From assembly GCA_023384675.1 (NCBI GenBank), contig JAHDVK010000008.1:62001-126000 (forward strand): a stretch of 64,000 nucleotides of DNA, given 5' to 3'. The notes beneath the pieces were generated by a model. It made no database searches and was not told where the DNA came from. It saw nothing but the letters and a program-made list of their open reading frames with translations. The position numbers and the translations under genes are program-made. Origin of the DNA: Bryobacteraceae bacterium. GTDB taxonomy: Bacteria; Acidobacteriota; Terriglobia; Bryobacterales; Bryobacteraceae. Shown piece after piece: positions 61,497-64,000 of the stretch (position 1 is its first letter; the number at the start of each line of letters is the position of its first letter).

Positions 61497-62050
61497 GGCT
61501 TCCCCGCCCCGGCCCATTCGGCCGGTGTATTGATGTTGCGAACCTCCCCCGGCACGGCCACGGCCGCCAGACCCGCCGCGCGCGCCGCGTCCGCCACCCG
61601 GTATTGGCCCGCCTCCAGCGCCGCGCGCACCACCGGCAGCGCCCGCGCGTTCCACACCGCGCACAGGGGGTTCGGCTGTTGACCGGCGTCCACGGCGGCC
61701 ACCACCGCGGCCTCGCCGGCCCCGGCGGCTTCGGCCAGCACACGCAGCGCCGCCTCGGTGACGCCCACTGCGTCGCAAGCCAGAATCAGATTCCATTCCG
61801 CGCGCCCCAGGCTGAGCGCCGCCTCGATGCCGCTCAAGGGGCCGCAGCCGGCGTACCGCTCGCCCACGGCTTCCAGCCCCAGTCCGGCGTAGCGCTCCGG
61901 AGCGCCCACCAGCGTTACCGGTCCGGTAACCCGGCACAAAATGCCGGCGATATGTTCCACCAGAGTGGCCTCTCCATAGGGCAGCAGGGCCTTGTCCCGG
62001 CCCATCCTCGTACTTTGCCCCCCGGTGAGAACGAATCCCGCGCACCGCAT
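61493..62050 (-). CDS. mobA: molybdenum cofactor guanylyltransferase MobA
   Basis: A 185-residue enzyme that adds GMP to molybdopterin. The GTP-binding signature LTGGQSTRMGRDKALLPYGE is complete; LILACDAVGVTEAAL holds the magnesium-binding aspartate. Length is standard. It is the first gene of a two-gene unit with the Mla-type ATPase, an association with no obvious functional logic. The divergent lytic transglycosylase gene starts 94 bases away. Confidence 0.92.
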   Translation of the reverse strand: MRCAGFVLTGGQSTRMGRDKALLPYGEATLVEHIAGILCRVTGPVTLVGAPERYAGLGLEAVGERYAGCGPLSGIEAALSLGRAEWNLILACDAVGVTEAALRVLAEAAGAGEAAVVAAVDAGQQPNPLCAVWNARALPVVRAALEAGQYRVADAARAAGLAAVAVPGEVRNINTPAEWAGAGKP

Positions 62051-62143
62051 GACGCCATCTTAGCAGCCCTTCTCAGGCGAATTCCCGGCTCGATTCGCGT
62101 GAAAAGCCGGTATAATCAAAACATCTCAGGTGCAATTTGTTGT

Positions 62144-62794
62144 ATGGCCGCTCTAGCTGCGCTCCTGCTGGCCGCGGCGCCCGGTGCCGCGCAACAGGCT
62201 CCGTCCGCCCCGGCGCCGGCGGTGAAATCCGTGGTGCGCGCCGATCCGCGCAGCGGCCGCCTGGTGCGTTCGGTCGTCGCGCCGAGGGCTCCGCGCACGG
62301 CGCAGCCTGCTCCGCGGCTGAACGAACTGATCGAACAGACCGCCGCGCGGCACGAGGTGGACCCCCACCTGGTTCGCTCGGTGATCGCCGTCGAATCGAA
62401 CTTCAACCAGTACGCCGTTTCGCCCAAAGGCGCGCAGGGCTTGATGCAGTTGATCCCCGCCACCGCGAGGCGCTTCGGCGTGGCGAATCCGTTCGATCCC
62501 GCGTCGAACCTCGAAGCGGGCGTCAAGTACTTGAAATATTTGAAGAATCTCTTCCAGGACGAACGCCTCGCACTGGCCGCCTACAATGCGGGCGAAGGCG
62601 CGGTGCAGCGCTACAAGGGCGTGCCGCCCTACGCCGAAACGCGCGATTACGTCGAGAAAGTGCGCCGTTTGTATGGAACGGCGCTCCAGAATGCGCCGGC
62701 GCCGGACGAGACCGCGCCGGCGGTTCCCTTGCTTCGCAGCCTCGAGAGCGTGCTGGGCTCCGACGGGCGGATTTACCTCCGCACCCGCGAGTAA
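62144..62794 (+). CDS. lytic transglycosylase, SLT type
   Basis: A 216-residue exported enzyme with a signal peptide (MAALAALLLAAAPGAAQ). It cleaves the glycan strand of peptidoglycan. The catalytic glutamate is E84 in AVESNFNQYAVSPKGAQG; LMQLIPATARRFGV and LALAAYNAGEGAVQRY are typical for SLT domains. TATAAT at 62111-62116 lies 28 bases before the ATG and is the likely -10; the -35 is poor. A weak CAGG precedes the start. The next gene, also a cell-wall enzyme, begins 22 bases downstream. Confidence 0.9.
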   Translation: MAALAALLLAAAPGAAQQAPSAPAPAVKSVVRADPRSGRLVRSVVAPRAPRTAQPAPRLNELIEQTAARHEVDPHLVRSVIAVESNFNQYAVSPKGAQGLMQLIPATARRFGVANPFDPASNLEAGVKYLKYLKNLFQDERLALAAYNAGEGAVQRYKGVPPYAETRDYVEKVRRLYGTALQNAPAPDETAPAVPLLRSLESVLGSDGRIYLRTRE

Positions 62795-62816
62795 CCTTCG
62801 CTTCGTGGAGGCTGCG

Positions 62817-64000
62817 ATGACGGTTGCTTTCCGCTGGCTTGTTGCGCTGCTCGCCTGCGCGCCGCTCACGGCCCAGGTCCCGAATCACATTACGAGCGTC
62901 CGCGCCTGGCCGCTCGACGGCGTGACCCGCATTGCCATCGAAACCACCGCCCAACCCGTGTGGCGCGCCGAGGCGATCGAAAACCCCGACCGGCTCTTTT
63001 TCGACATACTCGACGCCGGAATCCGGCTCGACCGCGGCGCCGCCCGCACCGTCGAGATCGACGGCCCCCTGGTCCAGCGCGCCCGTATCGCCATGAACAA
63101 GCGCACGGTCGCGCGCGTGGTGCTCGATCTGAAACGCAAGGTGGACTACAACGTTTCGGTCCTGTCAAACCCCTGGCGCATCATGGTGGAGTTGCGCCCG
63201 CAGGGCGGTTCCCCGCCCGCCCCCGCGCCCGCGCCAGTGGAGACCGCGAAGGCCGAGGCGCCCGCGCCTGTGGAGCCTCTGGCCGCGCCGCCAAAACCCG
63301 AACCAAAGCCCGAACCCGCGCCTTCCGTCACGCTCGCCAAGCCCCCGAAACCCGCCGGCGTCAACACCGTGACCGGCAAGCGATCGCTCACCCGCGCCCT
63401 GGGGCTCAAACTCAACCGCATTGTTCTCGACCCCGGCCACGGCGGCCATGACCTCGGCACCACCGGCCCCACCGGCCTCCATGAAAAGGATCTTGTCCTC
63501 GACGTCACCCTGCGCCTCGGCGCGCTCATCGAGGCGCGCATGGGCGCTGAGGTCGTCTACACGCGCACCGAAGACGTCTTCGTCCCGCTGGAGGAGCGCA
63601 CCGCCCTGGCCAATCGCTCCCGCGCCGACCTGTTCCTCTCGATTCACGCCAACTCCTCGCGCCTGCGCGCCGTGGCCGGCCCCGAAACCTTCTATCTGAA
63701 CCTGACCAGCTCGCGCGACGACCTCGAAGTCGCGGCCCGCGAGAATGCCGCCAACGGCCAGAACATCTTCGAACTCCAGACCCTGCTGCAGAAGATCGCC
63801 ACCCAGGACAAAGTGCAGGAATCGAGCGAGTTCGCCGCGCGTATGCAGCGCGCGCTTCATACCGAAGCCGCGAAATCCACACGGGCGCTGCGCAATCGCG
63901 GCGTGAAAAAAGCGCCGTTTGTCGTGCTAATCGGGGCCAAAATGCCGTCGATTCTCACAGAAATCGGCTTTTTGAGCAACGCCCGCGAGGAATCGCTGCT
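62817..64000 (+). CDS. N-acetylmuramoyl-L-alanine amidase (AmiC-like), 3' end outside
   Basis: At least 394 codons; no stop before the end of the window. GGAGG precedes the ATG at 62817. After a signal peptide (VALLACAPLTAQ) comes an AMIN domain (about 25-125), a proline/lysine/alanine linker (residues ~130-190) and the zinc amidase_3 domain. Zinc and catalytic residues are in VLDPGHGGHDLGTTG, SIHANSS and SILTEIGFLSNARE. The enzyme removes stem peptides at the division septum. It is likely co-transcribed with the transglycosylase. Confidence 0.9.
   Translation, partial: MTVAFRWLVALLACAPLTAQVPNHITSVRAWPLDGVTRIAIETTAQPVWRAEAIENPDRLFFDILDAGIRLDRGAARTVEIDGPLVQRARIAMNKRTVARVVLDLKRKVDYNVSVLSNPWRIMVELRPQGGSPPAPAPAPVETAKAEAPAPVEPLAAPPKPEPKPEPAPSVTLAKPPKPAGVNTVTGKRSLTRALGLKLNRIVLDPGHGGHDLGTTGPTGLHEKDLVLDVTLRLGALIEARMGAEVVYTRTEDVFVPLEERTALANRSRADLFLSIHANSSRLRAVAGPETFYLNLTSSRDDLEVAARENAANGQNIFELQTLLQKIATQDKVQESSEFAARMQRALHTEAAKSTRALRNRGVKKAPFVVLIGAKMPSILTEIGFLSNAREESL

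Overview
The window is about 64 kb of GC-rich, densely coded bacterial chromosome. Gene content suggests an acidobacterium, most likely the Bryobacterales/Solibacter group: a giant tricorn-like S41 peptidase plus a second S41 peptidase, the hopanoid side-chain genes hpnI and hpnJ, FG-GAP and SH3 secreted proteins, paired amidohydrolases, a sulfatase, GH88 and DUF5060 sugar enzymes, and many small secreted proteins of unknown function. This placement rests on family knowledge and general character, not on a marker gene; no rRNA or tRNA was seen.

Layout. 0-8 kb: end of an unknown gene, a small gene, a YkgJ cysteine-cluster protein, the tricorn homologue and a SWIM/SNF2 helicase. 7.7-9.5 kb (minus): FG-GAP protein followed by a DUF433/DUF5615 antitoxin-toxin pair. 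9.6-9.75 kb: palindromic repeats. 9.8-13.1 kb (minus): a coupled operon hpnJ, two four-helix EamA/SMR-type half transporters, hpnI. 13.2-21.6 kb: membrane spermidine-synthase-like protein, GH88 coupled to an unknown exported protein, CDGSH protein, glycine-zipper lipoprotein, PlsC acyltransferase and an S41 peptidase. 21.7-25 kb: small membrane protein, a nuoM standing alone, and fructose-bisphosphate aldolase; all three have a similar promoter-like motif. 25-31 kb: Dabb lipoprotein, POTRA-only protein, secreted proteins, methyltransferase, cytochrome c, ROK kinase, MsrA. 31-45.7 kb: M20 peptidase, DUF362, DUF5060 glycosidase, orphan DUF433, Gfo/Idh/MocA oxidoreductase, KDG-type sugar kinase, outer-membrane barrel, two tandem amidohydrolases, a frameshifted small gene, sulfatase, uronate-isomerase-like amidohydrolase.

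45.7-52.7 kb is the accessory part: a decayed ComM/YifB fragment, a TTCGTT minisatellite, REP-like sequences, TPR and other exported proteins, a LuxR regulator coupled to an alpha/beta hydrolase, another gene remnant, and a REP-associated tyrosine transposase (RAYT) flanked by inverted pairs of the same REP-like repeat. 52.7-64 kb returns to housekeeping genes: amidase with a tiny AtzG/GatC-like partner, acyl-CoA dehydrogenase, patatin, azoreductase-like flavoprotein, coaD, aspartate aminotransferase, ManA-type isomerase, SH3 lipoprotein, an Mla-type ABC ATPase coupled to mobA, a lytic transglycosylase and the start of an amiC-type amidase.

How it fits together. GH88, the uronate-isomerase-like protein, the KDG-type kinase, the sulfatase, the DUF5060 enzyme, Gfo/Idh/MocA and ROK proteins form a scattered toolkit for sulfated or uronic-acid polysaccharides. 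The hpn operon modifies bacteriohopanepolyols, and its two small transporters could be an ArnE/ArnF-like lipid flippase. I found no CRISPR array, prophage or classical insertion sequence. The most distinctive items are the hpn operon with its transporter pair, the RAYT/REP element, the active/degenerate amidohydrolase pair and the short amidase partner gene.
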